DNA of 64,000 bases. It comes from Pannonibacter indicus. GTDB taxonomy: Bacteria > Pseudomonadota > Alphaproteobacteria > Rhizobiales > Stappiaceae. Below the pieces are notes generated by a model. That model was given only the letters and a program-made list of their open reading frames with translations, was not told where the DNA came from and did no database searches. Position numbers and translations under genes: made by a program. The first letter of the stretch is position 1, and the number at the start of each line of letters is the position of its first letter. The stretch covers positions 248,001-312,000 of the forward strand of contig NZ_LIPT01000002.1 of assembly GCF_001418225.1 (NCBI RefSeq). Reading direction: 5' to 3'. Below, one piece after another: positions 10,522 through 19,151 of this stretch.

Positions 10522-10720
10522 GGCTTTCCAGCGGCAGCTGGCGGCGACCGGACCAGTCCGGCAGGCCGCGAGCGGTTGCGATGCAGGGCGTGATGCCTGC
10601 ACCGTTTTTCCCCGGTGATGCGCATGACGCGTGGCGGAGAACCTGTCTGAAGCCTGACGGATGGCCGGACAGAGGCGGATGGCAGGCCCCCTCAGTCAGA
10701 TACCCAGCGGGCAGAAATTC

Positions 10721-11857
10721 ATGGCGAAGCGCGACTTTTATGAAATCCTTGGCGTTGCGCGCGATGCGGACGAGAAGGTGCTGAAAAGCGCCTACCGGAA
10801 GCTTGCGATGAAGTTTCATCCGGACCGCAATCCGGGCGATGCCTCGGCCGAGGCCAGCTTCAAGGAAGTCAACGAAGCTTACGACATCCTGAAGGACAGC
10901 CAGAAGCGGGCTGCCTATGACCGTTATGGCCATGCCGCCTTTGAGAATGGCGGATTTGGCGGCGGCGGTGCCGGATTTGGTGGCGGCGGCGACTTCGCCT
11001 CCACCATGTCCGACATTTTCGAGGAATTCTTCGGCATGGGCGGCGGGCGCCGCTCGTCCGGCGGGCGCGAACGCGGCGCGGACCTGCGCTACAATCTGGA
11101 AATCACGCTCGAAGAGGCCTTCACGGGCAAGACCGTGGAGATTGAGGTGCCGACCTCCGTCACCTGCCAGCCGTGCAGCGGCTCCGGCGCCAAGCCCGGC
11201 TCCAGCCCCACCACCTGCCGCACCTGCGGCGGTTCGGGGCGCGTGCGGGCGGCACAGGGCTTCTTCACGCTGGAGCGCACCTGCCCGAGCTGTCAGGGGC
11301 GCGGCCAGGTCATCTCCGATCCCTGCCCGCATTGCTCCGGCGTTGGCCGGGTGACGCAGGAGCGCACCCTCTCGGTCAACATCCCGGCCGGCATCGAGGA
11401 TGGCACGCGCATCCGTCTTGCCGGCGAGGGCGAAGCGGGCCTGCGCGGCGGGCCGTCGGGCGATCTCTATATCTTCCTGTCGCTGAAGCAGCACGAGTTC
11501 TTCCAGCGTGACGGGGCCGATCTTTATTGCCGTGTGCCCATCTCCATGACGACGGCAGCCCTTGGAGGCCAGTTCGACGTGCCCACCGTTGAAGGCGGCA
11601 CGACACGGGTCAAGGTGCCGGAGGGGACGCAGAACGGCCGCCAGTTCCGCCTCAAGGGCAAGGGCATGCCGGTGATGCGCACCACGCAGCACGGTGACAT
11701 GTATATTCAGGTCACGGTGGAGACACCGACGAACCTGACCAAACGCCAGCGCGAATTGCTGGCCGAGTTCGAAAAAGAAAGCTCTGGTGAGAACAATCCG
11801 GAGAGCTCCGGTTTCTTTGCCCGCGTCAAGGATTTCCTCGACAACCTGGGCAATTGA
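10721..11857 (+). CDS. dnaJ: Co-chaperone DnaJ (Hsp40, class A)
   Basis: Delivers unfolded clients to DnaK and stimulates its ATPase. The J domain opens [19 protein letters not shown] and carries the essential HPD tripeptide in [11 protein letters not shown] Gly/Phe-rich linker follows ([16 protein letters not shown]). The zinc-binding domain has four CxxCxGxG repeats: [24 protein letters not shown] and CPHCSGVG. The C-terminal substrate domains include [15 protein letters not shown]. The ATG at 10721 gives 378 residues, the usual length. Its ribosome binding site (GCGGGCAG) is weak, which suits lower expression than dnaK. Confidence 0.98.
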   Translation: MAKRDFYEILGVARDADEKVLKSAYRKLAMKFHPDRNPGDASAEASFKEVNEAYDILKDSQKRAAYDRYGHAAFENGGFGGGGAGFGGGGDFASTMSDIFEEFFGMGGGRRSSGGRERGADLRYNLEITLEEAFTGKTVEIEVPTSVTCQPCSGSGAKPGSSPTTCRTCGGSGRVRAAQGFFTLERTCPSCQGRGQVISDPCPHCSGVGRVTQERTLSVNIPAGIEDGTRIRLAGEGEAGLRGGPSGDLYIFLSLKQHEFFQRDGADLYCRVPISMTTAALGGQFDVPTVEGGTTRVKVPEGTQNGRQFRLKGKGMPVMRTTQHGDMYIQVTVETPTNLTKRQRELLAEFEKESSGENNPESSGFFARVKDFLDNLGN

Positions 11858-11903
11858 CCGCCGCTTTCAGTCAGGGCCCCGGAGGCTGACTGCCGCCAGG
11901 GGC

Positions 11904-11933
11904 CTTGAAATGGCCACTGTTGCCCGGCTAGAT
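11904..11933 (+). promoter_or_regulatory. Possible promoter of pmtA
   Basis: TTGAAA (11905-11910) and CTAGAT (11928-11933) are spaced 17 bases, 28 bases upstream of the pmtA start. The -35 half also sits in the distal arm of an imperfect 10-bp stem (TCAGGGCCCC 11872-11881 with GGGGCCTTGA 11899-11908), which may terminate dnaJ. Weak evidence. Confidence 0.3.
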
Positions 11934-11961
11934 GTTTTTACCAATCTGACCGGAGGACATT

Positions 11962-12573
11962 ATGGCGGCATTCAGGACGCTCGACGCTAAGCCCTTGAAG
12001 AGAAAGCTCAAGGACGAATTCCGCTTCTTCCGGAACTGGCTCGGCAGCCCTCTGACGCTTGGTGCCATCTCTCCCTCCGGTCCCGAACTTGCCCGCCGGA
12101 TCGCCTCCCTCGTGCCGGTCCGGCCTGATGGGCGCTATCTGGAGCTTGGCCCCGGAACCGGCGTGGTGACACAGGCCATCTTTGACCGCGGCATAACCCA
12201 GCCGCAGCTGACCGCGCTGGAATACACCAGCGAATTCTGCCGCATGCTGCGCGAACGCTTTCCCCGCATGACGATCATCCAGGGCGATGCCTATACGCTG
12301 CGCGAGACGCTGGAAACGGCTATGCCTGTACAGAATGGCATGTTCGCCGGCATTGTCTCCGGCCTGCCGCTGTTCACCCAGCCGGTGGAAAAAAGAAAGG
12401 CGCTGATCCTGGATGCGCTCGATCTGTGCGAGCCGGGCGCGCCCTATATCCAGTTTTCTTACGCCATGGTACCGCCGGTGAAGCCTGAGCCGGGCGTTCT
12501 CAACCTCGACAAGACCGGCTGGATTTTTGCCAACCTGCCGCCGGCCCGCGTCTGGGTCTACCGCAAGCCGTAA
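11962..12573 (+). CDS. pmtA: Phospholipid N-methyltransferase, Rhizobium type (PmtA-like)
   Basis: SAM-dependent methyltransferase, 203 residues, likely converting phosphatidylethanolamine stepwise to phosphatidylcholine at the cytoplasmic membrane face. The SAM-binding motif I is YLELGPGTGVVTQAIFDRG. The preceding block FFRNWLGSPLTLGAISPSGP and the later LEYTSEFCRMLRERFPRM and QGDAYTLRETL match the soluble rhizobial PmtA/rRNA-dimethyladenosine-like subgroup. It has no transmembrane helix, as expected. A GGAGG ribosome binding site lies at 11952-11956. The family is clear. Assignment to PmtA rather than a related phospholipid methyltransferase rests on the N-terminal motif. Confidence 0.75.
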   Translation: MAAFRTLDAKPLKRKLKDEFRFFRNWLGSPLTLGAISPSGPELARRIASLVPVRPDGRYLELGPGTGVVTQAIFDRGITQPQLTALEYTSEFCRMLRERFPRMTIIQGDAYTLRETLETAMPVQNGMFAGIVSGLPLFTQPVEKRKALILDALDLCEPGAPYIQFSYAMVPPVKPEPGVLNLDKTGWIFANLPPARVWVYRKP

Positions 12574-12726
12574 TCAGGCTCGCCGGCAGCTGGTGAACAG
12601 CCTGCCTTTGTGCTTGCGCTGCGGGCCCCTGCGATGGCAGGCTGTGCGAAATTTCTGTCGCCGGTTGATAATGCCCCTTCTTCCCCTGGGTATTCCAGCT
12701 GCGGTGCGGCACCATGAGGAGACAGC

Positions 12727-13308
12727 ATGCGCCATCCGAAGATTCTGGTTTTTTCAGGCTCCATCAGGGGCGGCTCGCTCAACACGCGCCTTGCAGGCCT
12801 TGCCGCCAAGCGGCTGGCTCTGGCCGATGCGGAAGTGACGCGCATCTCGCTCGCCGACTACCAGATGCCGCTCTATGACGGCGATCTGGAACAGGAAAAA
12901 GGCCCGCCGGAGGCCGCCCGCAAGCTCAAGCGCCTGATGCAGGAGCAGCACGGCATCTTCATCGCCTGCCCGGAATACAATGCCGGGATCACGCCGCTTC
13001 TGAAGAACACACTGGACTGGATCAGCCGTGTGGGTGATCCGGGAGATGTGCCGGGCGCTGCCTTCAAGAACAGGGTGTTTTGCCTCGGCGCCGCCTCGCC
13101 CAGCGCACTGGGCGGCATCCGCGGGCTCATGGGCACGCGCACCGTTCTGGAAGTGGGCCTTGGTGCGCTGGTTCTGCCCGAGATGGCCATGGTGCCGGAT
13201 GCAGGCTCTGCCTTTGATCCGCAAGGCAATCTCGTCAACGAGAAGGCATCGCGCGCCCTGGATGCCGCCGTGCAGCGGCTGATCCGCGAAACCCGCGCCC
13301 TCGTCTGA
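12727..13308 (+). CDS. NAD(P)H-dependent FMN reductase (chromate reductase-like flavodoxin fold)
   Basis: A 193-residue flavodoxin-fold oxidoreductase. The phosphate-binding loop ILVFSGSIRGGSLNTRLA binds FMN, and FIACPEYNAGITPLLKNTLDW is the characteristic isoalloxazine-side motif of the NADPH-dependent FMN reductase family (ArsH/ChrR/azoreductase-like). GLMGTRTVLEVGLGALVLPE is the usual C-terminal dimer segment. A GAGGAGA ribosome binding site precedes ATG 12727. The physiological substrate (quinone, azo compound, chromate) cannot be told. It is upstream of hslV but has its own gap on each side. Confidence 0.85.
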   Translation: MRHPKILVFSGSIRGGSLNTRLAGLAAKRLALADAEVTRISLADYQMPLYDGDLEQEKGPPEAARKLKRLMQEQHGIFIACPEYNAGITPLLKNTLDWISRVGDPGDVPGAAFKNRVFCLGAASPSALGGIRGLMGTRTVLEVGLGALVLPEMAMVPDAGSAFDPQGNLVNEKASRALDAAVQRLIRETRALV

Positions 13309-13365
13309 CCCGGCTTCGCCGCCACGCGCTTTTCACCGGCCGGTCAGGTCCGTGAAAGCCTGCCG

Positions 13366-13393
13366 CTTGGCGGATGGGGTTTTCCCTCCTAAA
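13366..13393 (+). promoter_or_regulatory. Candidate heat-shock (sigma-32) promoter of hslV
   Basis: CTTGGC (13366-13371), 16 bases, then CCTAAA (13388-13393, in CCTAAATAG). It has the same spacing and -10 form as the dnaK promoter at 8323-8350, and hslVU is a classical RpoH target. Confidence 0.5.
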
Positions 13394-13407
13394 TAGAAGA
13401 CAACGCT

Positions 13408-13433
13408 GGCGGCCCGGCGGCCGCCTTTCTTTT
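13408..13433 (+). terminator. Terminator-like hairpin in the hslV leader
   Basis: GGCGGCC (13408-13414), a 4-base loop, GGCCGCC (13419-13425), then TTTCTTTT. It has the form of an intrinsic terminator yet lies between the proposed hslV promoter and the hslV start. It either terminates the upstream FMN reductase transcript or attenuates hslV. Confidence 0.55.
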
Positions 13434-13471
13434 GGCGATGCAAGCCAATCATCTGCAGGATCGGACAAGGC

Positions 13472-14032
13472 ATGAGTTCAGAACACGGCATGGGCACCTG
13501 GCACGGCACCACCATTCTTATGGTGCGCAAGGGCGGCAAGGTGGTGATTGCCGGTGACGGGCAGGTCTCGCTGGGCCAGACCGTCATCAAGAACACCGCG
13601 CGCAAGGTGCGCCCGCTGGCCAAGGGCACCGTCATCGGCGGTTTTGCCGGGGCGACGGCGGACGCCTTCACCCTGTTCGAGCGGCTGGAAGCCAAGCTGG
13701 AACAGTATCCGGGCCAGTTGATGCGCGCCTGCGTGGAACTGGCCAAGGACTGGCGCACCGACCGCTATCTGCGGCGCCTCGAAGCCATGATGCTGGTGGC
13801 CGATAAGGATGTGTCGCTGGTGCTGACCGGCACGGGCGACGTGCTGGAGCCGGAAGGCGGCGTCATGGGCATCGGATCGGGCGGCAACTACGCGCTCGCC
13901 GCCGCCCGTGCGCTGGTGGAAACGGACTTTGACGCGGAGGCCATCGCCCGCAAGGCCATGGCCATCGCGGCAGACATCTGCGTCTACACCAACGGCAATC
14001 TGACGATCGAAAGCCTCGACAGCGCCTGCTGA
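13472..14032 (+). CDS. hslV: ATP-dependent protease subunit HslV (ClpQ)
   Basis: Proteolytic core of the HslUV (ClpYQ) bacterial proteasome-like protease. The catalytic N-terminal Thr of the processed enzyme is in [10 protein letters not shown], with one of two adjacent Thr exposed after removal of about 11 residues. Other conserved parts are [39 protein letters not shown] and [16 protein letters not shown]. The protein has 186 residues, as expected. In most bacteria hslU follows directly; here a membrane-protein gene separates them. The protein is expected in the cytosol as a double hexamer. Confidence 0.97.
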   Translation: MSSEHGMGTWHGTTILMVRKGGKVVIAGDGQVSLGQTVIKNTARKVRPLAKGTVIGGFAGATADAFTLFERLEAKLEQYPGQLMRACVELAKDWRTDRYLRRLEAMMLVADKDVSLVLTGTGDVLEPEGGVMGIGSGGNYALAAARALVETDFDAEAIARKAMAIAADICVYTNGNLTIESLDSAC

Positions 14033-14059
14033 TCCCGCTCCTTCACCGGATACCCACAG

Positions 14060-15151
14060 ATGACCAACGAGGCCTTCACACGGGAGGATCTGCAGGGCGC
14101 GGTGCGTGCCGGCATCCTCTCGCCGCCGCAGCTCGAAGCGCTCGCCACCTATCTGGACGGATTGCGCCAGCCCGCCATCTCCAGCGTGGATGCCGAGGAA
14201 CTGCGCTTCGTGCGCGGCTTCCACGACATCTTCATCTCCATCGGCCTGCTGACCCTGCTCTTCGGCCTGTTTTTCTTTTTGACCTTCTCCCGCAACTGGG
14301 GCCTGAACTTTTCCGTTCAGGCACTCGCCATCTGGGCGCTGTCGGAAGTTTTCGCCCGGCGCATGCGCCTTGCCCTGCCCTCCTTCATCCTGTCGATCCT
14401 GTTCCTGCCTGCAACCCTGCTGGCCGTGATCTTCGTTGCGGCGCAGTTTGCGGAAGGATCCTCTCCGGATGTATCACAGAAATTCCAGACCGCGCTGGAT
14501 GCACTCCCCGGTTCCGCGCTCGTGCTGCTGACAGTGGCCGCAACGGCCATCGCCGCGCTGCATTACTGGCGCTTCCGGGTGCCGGTGGGTGTGTCGGTCA
14601 TCTGTGCAGGGGCGATCTGCAGCCTGCTGGCAACGGTACATGCCATTGATGAGACCTTCGTCGGCAACTATCTGCCGTGGATCAGCCTCGGCGCCGGTCT
14701 TGCCGCCTTCACTGCCGCCATGCGCTTTGACAGCCGTGACCTGACACGGCGCACGGCCAACAGCGACAAGGCCTTCTGGTTGCATTTTCTGGCGGCCCCC
14801 CTGCTGGTGCATTCGACGCAGCTCCTCCTGCTGTCCGGCCTGGACAATTCGGGTGCAGGCGACATCCTGCAGGCGGTGGTGATGCTGTCGCTGGTGCTGA
14901 TGCTGGCCTTTGTCGCCGTGCTGGTGGACCGTCGGGCGATCCTCGTCTCGGGCCTCGGCTACTTTGGTGTGGCCGTCAGCATGCTGCTGTGGAGCGCGGA
15001 AGTTTCCAACATGGCCGGCACGTCCATCACGCTGCTGGTGCTGGGCAGCTTCATCCTGCTGCTGGGCTCCGCCTGGGTGCCCGTGCGGCGGCAGCTGGTT
15101 GCGCCTTTCACCGGCACACGCCTGATGCGTTACGTGCCTGCCGCCCAATGA
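14060..15151 (+). CDS. Multi-pass membrane protein of unknown function between hslV and hslU (DUF2157-like)
   Basis: A 363-residue protein with about nine to ten predicted transmembrane segments, for example IFISIGLLTLLFGLFFFL, LPSFILSILFLPATLLAVIF, ALVLLTVAATAIAALHYW and a C-terminal LLVLGSFILLLGSAW. A soluble N-terminal part (about 50 residues) reads REDLQGAVRAGILSPPQLEAL, reminiscent of the short helix at the start of DUF2157-type membrane proteins. It lies 27 bases after hslV and 24 before hslU on the same strand, so it should be co-transcribed with the protease. I do not recognise a catalytic motif. A link to membrane-protein quality control is only a contextual guess. Confidence 0.7.
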   Translation: MTNEAFTREDLQGAVRAGILSPPQLEALATYLDGLRQPAISSVDAEELRFVRGFHDIFISIGLLTLLFGLFFFLTFSRNWGLNFSVQALAIWALSEVFARRMRLALPSFILSILFLPATLLAVIFVAAQFAEGSSPDVSQKFQTALDALPGSALVLLTVAATAIAALHYWRFRVPVGVSVICAGAICSLLATVHAIDETFVGNYLPWISLGAGLAAFTAAMRFDSRDLTRRTANSDKAFWLHFLAAPLLVHSTQLLLLSGLDNSGAGDILQAVVMLSLVLMLAFVAVLVDRRAILVSGLGYFGVAVSMLLWSAEVSNMAGTSITLLVLGSFILLLGSAWVPVRRQLVAPFTGTRLMRYVPAAQ

Positions 15152-15175
15152 TCCTGATGACTGAAAGCTGACACG

Positions 15176-16480
15176 ATGACCAATTTTTCACCCCGGGAAA
15201 TCGTCTCCGAGCTCGACCGCTACATCGTCGGGCAGAAGGATGCCAAGCGCGCCGTGGCCATTGCCCTGCGCAACCGCTGGCGCCGCCAGCAGCTGGAGAG
15301 CCCGATGCGCGAGGAGGTTCTGCCGAAGAACATTCTCATGATCGGCCCCACGGGCGTCGGCAAGACCGAGATTGCCCGCCGCCTTGCACGTCTCGCCAAT
15401 GCGCCTTTCGTCAAGGTGGAGGCCACCAAGTTTACCGAGGTCGGCTATGTCGGCCGCGATGTGGAGCAGATCGTCCGCGACCTTGTGGAGGCCGGCATCA
15501 CGCTGGTGCGCGAGCTGCGCCGGGAGGAAGTGAAGGCCAAGGCCCATGTGCTGGCGGAAGAGCGGGTGCTGGATGCGCTCGTCGGCAGCAGCGCCAGCCC
15601 GGCCACCCGTGACAGCTTCCGCAAGAAGCTGCGCGAGGGCGATCTCGATGACAAGGAAATCGAGATCCAGGTCCGCGCCCAGCCGCAGATGCCCAGCTTC
15701 GAGCTGCCCGGCATGCCCGGCGCCAGCGTCGGCGTGATGAACATCTCCGATATTCTCGGCAAGGCGCTCGGCGGCCAGACCAAGCCGCGCCGCGTGACGG
15801 TGAAGGAATCGCACGATATCCTCATCACCGAGGAGTCCGACAAGCTGCTGGATGAGGAAAAGGTGGTGCGCGAGGCCATCAGCCTCGTGGAGAATTCCGG
15901 CATCGTCTTCCTCGACGAGATCGACAAGATCTGTGCCCGCGATGGCCGCACGGGCGGGGATGTGTCGCGCGAGGGCGTGCAGCGCGACCTGCTGCCGCTG
16001 ATCGAGGGTACGGTGGTGTCGACCAAGCACGGGCCGGTGAAGACCGACCACATCCTTTTCATCGCCTCCGGCGCCTTCCATGTGGCCAAGCCTTCCGATC
16101 TTCTGCCGGAGTTGCAGGGCCGCCTGCCGATCCGCGTCGAGCTGAAAGCGCTGACGCAGGAGGACTTCCGCGCCATCCTGACCGAGCCTGAAGCCAGCCT
16201 CATCAAGCAATATGTGGCGCTGCTGGGCACCGAAGGGGTGGAATTGAGCTTCGCTGATGACGCGATTGACGAGATCGCCACCATCGCGGTTGATCTCAAC
16301 TCCAGTGTCGAGAACATCGGCGCCCGGCGCCTGCAGACCGTGATGGAGCGCATTCTGGACGAAGTGTCCTTCACCGCACCGGACAAGTCCGGCAGCAAGG
16401 TGGAGATCACGGCGGACTTCGTGCGCAGCAACATCGGCGAGCTGGCCAAGAATGCCGATCTGTCCCGCTTCATCCTCTGA
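15176..16480 (+). CDS. hslU: HslU (ClpY) AAA+ unfoldase of the HslUV protease
   Basis: Hexameric ATPase that unfolds substrates into HslV. The N-domain begins [20 protein letters not shown]. Walker A is GPTGVGKTE (about residue 57) and the pore loop is in [17 protein letters not shown] (the GYVG motif). Walker B is [11 protein letters not shown], sensor/arginine-finger segments include [14 protein letters not shown], and the C-terminus SRFIL matches the tail that inserts into HslV. Length 434 (E. coli 443). The intermediate I-domain is present between about residues 110 and 230. Confidence 0.97.
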   Translation: MTNFSPREIVSELDRYIVGQKDAKRAVAIALRNRWRRQQLESPMREEVLPKNILMIGPTGVGKTEIARRLARLANAPFVKVEATKFTEVGYVGRDVEQIVRDLVEAGITLVRELRREEVKAKAHVLAEERVLDALVGSSASPATRDSFRKKLREGDLDDKEIEIQVRAQPQMPSFELPGMPGASVGVMNISDILGKALGGQTKPRRVTVKESHDILITEESDKLLDEEKVVREAISLVENSGIVFLDEIDKICARDGRTGGDVSREGVQRDLLPLIEGTVVSTKHGPVKTDHILFIASGAFHVAKPSDLLPELQGRLPIRVELKALTQEDFRAILTEPEASLIKQYVALLGTEGVELSFADDAIDEIATIAVDLNSSVENIGARRLQTVMERILDEVSFTAPDKSGSKVEITADFVRSNIGELAKNADLSRFIL

Positions 16481-16573
16481 GGACATGACATTGTCCTGCA
16501 ACTTTTGCGTCATGCACAGGTCCGGCAATTTGCCGCGCTTGCAGGCGGACGGGCCAGATGGCAGCATGCGGCC

Positions 16574-17068
16574 ATGGTAGCAATCCGCAAAAGCTTTGAA
16601 GAAGGGCACAGACGCAAGTTTCTGGTGGTCGTGGACGACACACCGGAATGCGACCGTGCCATCATTTACGCCGCAAAACGCGCCGCCCGCACGGGCGGCG
16701 TGGTCACCCTGCTCTTCGTCATTGCACCCGGCGATTTCCAGCACTGGCTGGGCGTCGAGGACATCATGCGCGCCGAGGCGCAGGAAGAGGCGGAAAAAAC
16801 ACTCGCCAGGGCCGCTGGCCGGGTCCGGGCTGTCGCCCGCACCGAGCCGGAGCTGGTCATCCGTGAGGGCAACAAGTCCGACGAGATCATCAAGTTGATC
16901 GAATCCGACGACGACATTGCCATTCTGGTGCTTGCAGCAGGCATGAGTTCGGAAGGCCCCGGCCCGCTGGTCACCTCCATCGCCGGCAAGGCGGCCGGCA
17001 ATTTCCCGATCCCCGTCACCATCGTGCCGGGCAATCTGGGTGATGATGAGATCGCCGCCCTTGCATGA
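16574..17068 (+). CDS. Universal stress protein (UspA family)
   Basis: A single-domain Usp of about 164 residues. The start of the alpha/beta fold is RKFLVVVDDTPECDRAIIYAAKRAA. The ATP-binding-like loop near the end reads GPLVTSIAGKAAGNFPIPVTIVPG, which keeps the G-rich layout but is not a textbook G-2x-G-9x-G(S/T). ATG 16574 is preferred; an in-frame ATG at 16505 adds 23 residues without homology. The gene stands alone between hslU and the NifU-type gene. Its role under stress is unknown. Confidence 0.85.
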   Translation: MVAIRKSFEEGHRRKFLVVVDDTPECDRAIIYAAKRAARTGGVVTLLFVIAPGDFQHWLGVEDIMRAEAQEEAEKTLARAAGRVRAVARTEPELVIREGNKSDEIIKLIESDDDIAILVLAAGMSSEGPGPLVTSIAGKAAGNFPIPVTIVPGNLGDDEIAALA

Positions 17069-17114
17069 GGGCGCAAGAAGCGCCAATTCTTCTGCCGGAC
17101 GCGCGCGGATGTGC

Positions 17115-17142
17115 TTGACCCGTGGTCAAACGCACCTAAGTA
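17115..17142 (+). promoter_or_regulatory. Promoter candidate with a perfect palindrome over its -35, upstream of the NifU-type gene
   Basis: TTGACC (17115-17120), 16 bases, TAAGTA (17137-17142). The -35 forms one arm of TTGACC-CGT-GGTCAA (17115-17129), a perfect 6-bp inverted repeat with a 3-base spacer. The palindrome could be an operator for an iron, redox or Rrf2-type regulator of Fe-S assembly. The spacing (TTGAC-N5-GTCAA) is one base too long for an FNR/FixK box. Confidence 0.4.
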
Positions 17143-17234
17143 GTTTATAAGGATTCCAATCTGGGGCGCGTCCGGCAAGCCGTTACCGCCAGTCGAAGAG
17201 ACTTTGCCCCGACGATCGACTGAGGATCAGACCC

Positions 17235-17798
17235 ATGTTCATCCAGACCGAGGCAACCCCGAATCCCTCGACCCTGAAGTTCCTGCCCGGCCGCGTCGTG
17301 CTGCCGGAAGGCACGCATGATTTCCGCTCGGCCCATGATGCTGCCGCCTCGCCGCTGGCGCGGCGCCTGTTCGACGTGCCGGGCGTATCGGCCGTGTTCT
17401 TCGGCCATGACTTCATCACCGTGACCAAGGACGACACCGACTGGCAGCACATGAAGCCGGCCATCCTGGGCGCGATCATGGAGCAGTTCATGTCCGGGCA
17501 GCCTGTCATGCAGATGGCAGGCAATACGGATGACGGCGTGGATGGCGAGGAATTTTTCGACGCCGCCGACGAAGAGACTGTCACCGTGATCAAGGACCTG
17601 ATCGAGACCCGCGTGCGACCGGCTGTGGCGCAGGACGGCGGCGACATCACCTTCAAGGGCTTCAGGGAAGGTATCGTCTACCTGTCCATGCGCGGCGCCT
17701 GCGCCGGCTGCCCCTCCTCCACCGCGACACTGAAGCACGGCATCCAGAACCTGCTGCGGCATTTCGTGCCCGAGGTCGAAGAAGTCCGCGCTCTGTAA
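17235..17798 (+). CDS. NifU-family Fe-S scaffold/carrier protein (Nfu_N plus NifU domains)
   Basis: Delivers [4Fe-4S] clusters to apoproteins. The N-terminal Nfu_N domain begins MFIQTEATPNPSTLKFLPGR, the signature of alphaproteobacterial and mitochondrial Nfu proteins. The C-terminal NifU domain holds the cluster-ligating CxxC in MRGACAGCPSSTATLKHGIQ. Length 187, normal. It is a single-gene unit followed by a strong terminator. A plausible client in this window is MiaB, which carries two [4Fe-4S] clusters. Confidence 0.94.
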   Translation: MFIQTEATPNPSTLKFLPGRVVLPEGTHDFRSAHDAAASPLARRLFDVPGVSAVFFGHDFITVTKDDTDWQHMKPAILGAIMEQFMSGQPVMQMAGNTDDGVDGEEFFDAADEETVTVIKDLIETRVRPAVAQDGGDITFKGFREGIVYLSMRGACAGCPSSTATLKHGIQNLLRHFVPEVEEVRAL

Positions 17799-17849
17799 GC
17801 CGGTTCACCGAAAGCCGCTCTCGACAAGCGGGGTTCGGGCCACTACAGC

Positions 17850-17887
17850 AATCCGGATGCAGCAGCCGCTGCATCCGGATTTTCTTT
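17850..17887 (+). terminator. Intrinsic terminator after the NifU-type gene
   Basis: A 14-bp perfect stem, AATCCGGATGCAGC (17850-17863) with GCTGCATCCGGATT (17868-17881), a 4-base loop, then TTCTTT. Strong by stem and tail. Confidence 0.9.
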
Positions 17888-17944
17888 AAGCCGCACCCAG
17901 TCCGGTGCCGCTCCAGTAAAGCTTTGCGGAGGCCGGGACAGGCG

Positions 17945-18625
17945 ATGACCCGACTGCTTGCCATCGATACGGCCCAGGCCAATTGCGCGGTTGCCGTGCT
18001 GACGCTGACAGACGGCGGCGAAATGCTGGTGTCCCGCAGCGAGGCCATCGGCCGGGGCCATGCGGAAGCCTTGATCCCGATGATCGAGGCGGTGATGGGC
18101 GAAGCGGCCGTCACCTTTGCGGATCTTGACCGGATTGCCGTCACCTGCGGCCCCGGCAGCTTTACCGGGCTGCGGGTCGGCCTGTCCGTTGCCCGCGGCT
18201 TTGCGCTGGTGCGGCAGATCCCGGCCATCGGCATTTCCGTCCTCGACGGCCTTGCCACCGAGGCCCGGGCAGAGGCGGAAGGCCGGCCCGTTCTGGCCGT
18301 GCTGGAAGCCCGCGAAGACGAAATCTACGCAGCCTTTTACGACGAAGCAGGCACGCTGACCGGAGAGCCGGAGGTGGCCTTGCGGCAGGATCTGGCGGCA
18401 CGCGTCACGCCCGGCATGGTGCTGACCGGTTCCGCAGCACCTGCTCTGGCAGCGGCGAGCGGTCTTGCCGGAATAACGGTGCATGGCACGGCTACGGTCC
18501 CGGACATTGGCACTGTAGCACGGCTGGGGGCGGCGGCGCAGGCAACAGGCCTGCCGCCAGTGCCGCTTTACCTGCGCCCGCCCGATGCCAAGCCGCAGCT
18601 CAAAGGGAGGATCGAGCGGATATGA
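17945..18625 (+). CDS. tsaB: TsaB, tRNA threonylcarbamoyladenosine (t6A37) biosynthesis protein
   Basis: Partner of TsaD in t6A modification of ANN-decoding tRNAs. The ASKHA-fold N-terminus LLAIDTAQANCAVAVLTL and the signature VTCGPGSFTGLRVGLSVARG are diagnostic of TsaB. The protein of 226 residues is normal. ATG 17945 is chosen, with GGAGG about 12 bases upstream. The stop overlaps the start of rimI (ATGA), the standard tsaB-rimI pairing. Confidence 0.95.
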   Translation: MTRLLAIDTAQANCAVAVLTLTDGGEMLVSRSEAIGRGHAEALIPMIEAVMGEAAVTFADLDRIAVTCGPGSFTGLRVGLSVARGFALVRQIPAIGISVLDGLATEARAEAEGRPVLAVLEAREDEIYAAFYDEAGTLTGEPEVALRQDLAARVTPGMVLTGSAAPALAAASGLAGITVHGTATVPDIGTVARLGAAAQATGLPPVPLYLRPPDAKPQLKGRIERI

Positions 18626-19110
18626 GTTTCTGGTGGTTCTGGTCTGCCCCACCTGTGATTGAGCCTGTCGAAGACGAGGATCTGCCGCGTCTTGCGGATA
18701 TTCATGCCAGATCCTTTGCCCATGGCTGGGATGCGGATGAACTGGCGCGCCTGCGTTCTCAGGACGGTGTTCTGATGCTGCTTGCCCGCCGCGCCAGCCC
18801 TTATGGCACGCGTGCGCCCGTCGGCTTCGTCATCATGCGGCAGGTGGCCGATGAAGCGGAAGTGCTGACGCTGGCTGTTGACCCGCGCCAGCGCGGGCGC
18901 GGCGTTGCCCGCAGGCTGATGCAGGAAGCGATGTTCCGCCTTTACAGCGAGCGCTGCGCCAGTGTCTTTCTGGAAGTGGACGCCGCCAATGAAGCTGCGC
19001 TGCATCTTTACCGGAGCCTCCGGTTCCAGCAGGTGGGCGAGCGCAAGGGCTATTACCGGCAGAGCGATAAAGACGGGACTGCGCTTGTCATGCGCGCCGA
19101 TCTTGGCTAA
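18622..19110 (+). CDS. rimI: RimI-like ribosomal protein S18 N-acetyltransferase (GNAT)
   Basis: GNAT-fold acetyltransferase of 162 residues. The acetyl-CoA pyrophosphate loop is RQRGRGVARRLMQEAM. VFLEVDAANEAALHLYRSLRFQQVGERKGYY is the RimI-type C-terminal core, where Glu and Tyr take part in catalysis. It overlaps tsaB by 4 bases and precedes the Fur-family gene, as in other Rhizobiales. The target is presumed to be the N-terminal Ala of S18; a broader N-terminal acetylation role is possible. Confidence 0.9.
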   Translation: MSFWWFWSAPPVIEPVEDEDLPRLADIHARSFAHGWDADELARLRSQDGVLMLLARRASPYGTRAPVGFVIMRQVADEAEVLTLAVDPRQRGRGVARRLMQEAMFRLYSERCASVFLEVDAANEAALHLYRSLRFQQVGERKGYYRQSDKDGTALVMRADLG

Positions 19111-19151
19111 TCGCTCAAGACAGGGTTCAACGCGGAAGGAAGGGGTCAGGC

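Noticed and set aside
17115-17129. FNR/FixK box at the NifU-type promoter
   Set aside because: The half-sites fit TTGAC/GTCAA but the spacer is five bases, not four.
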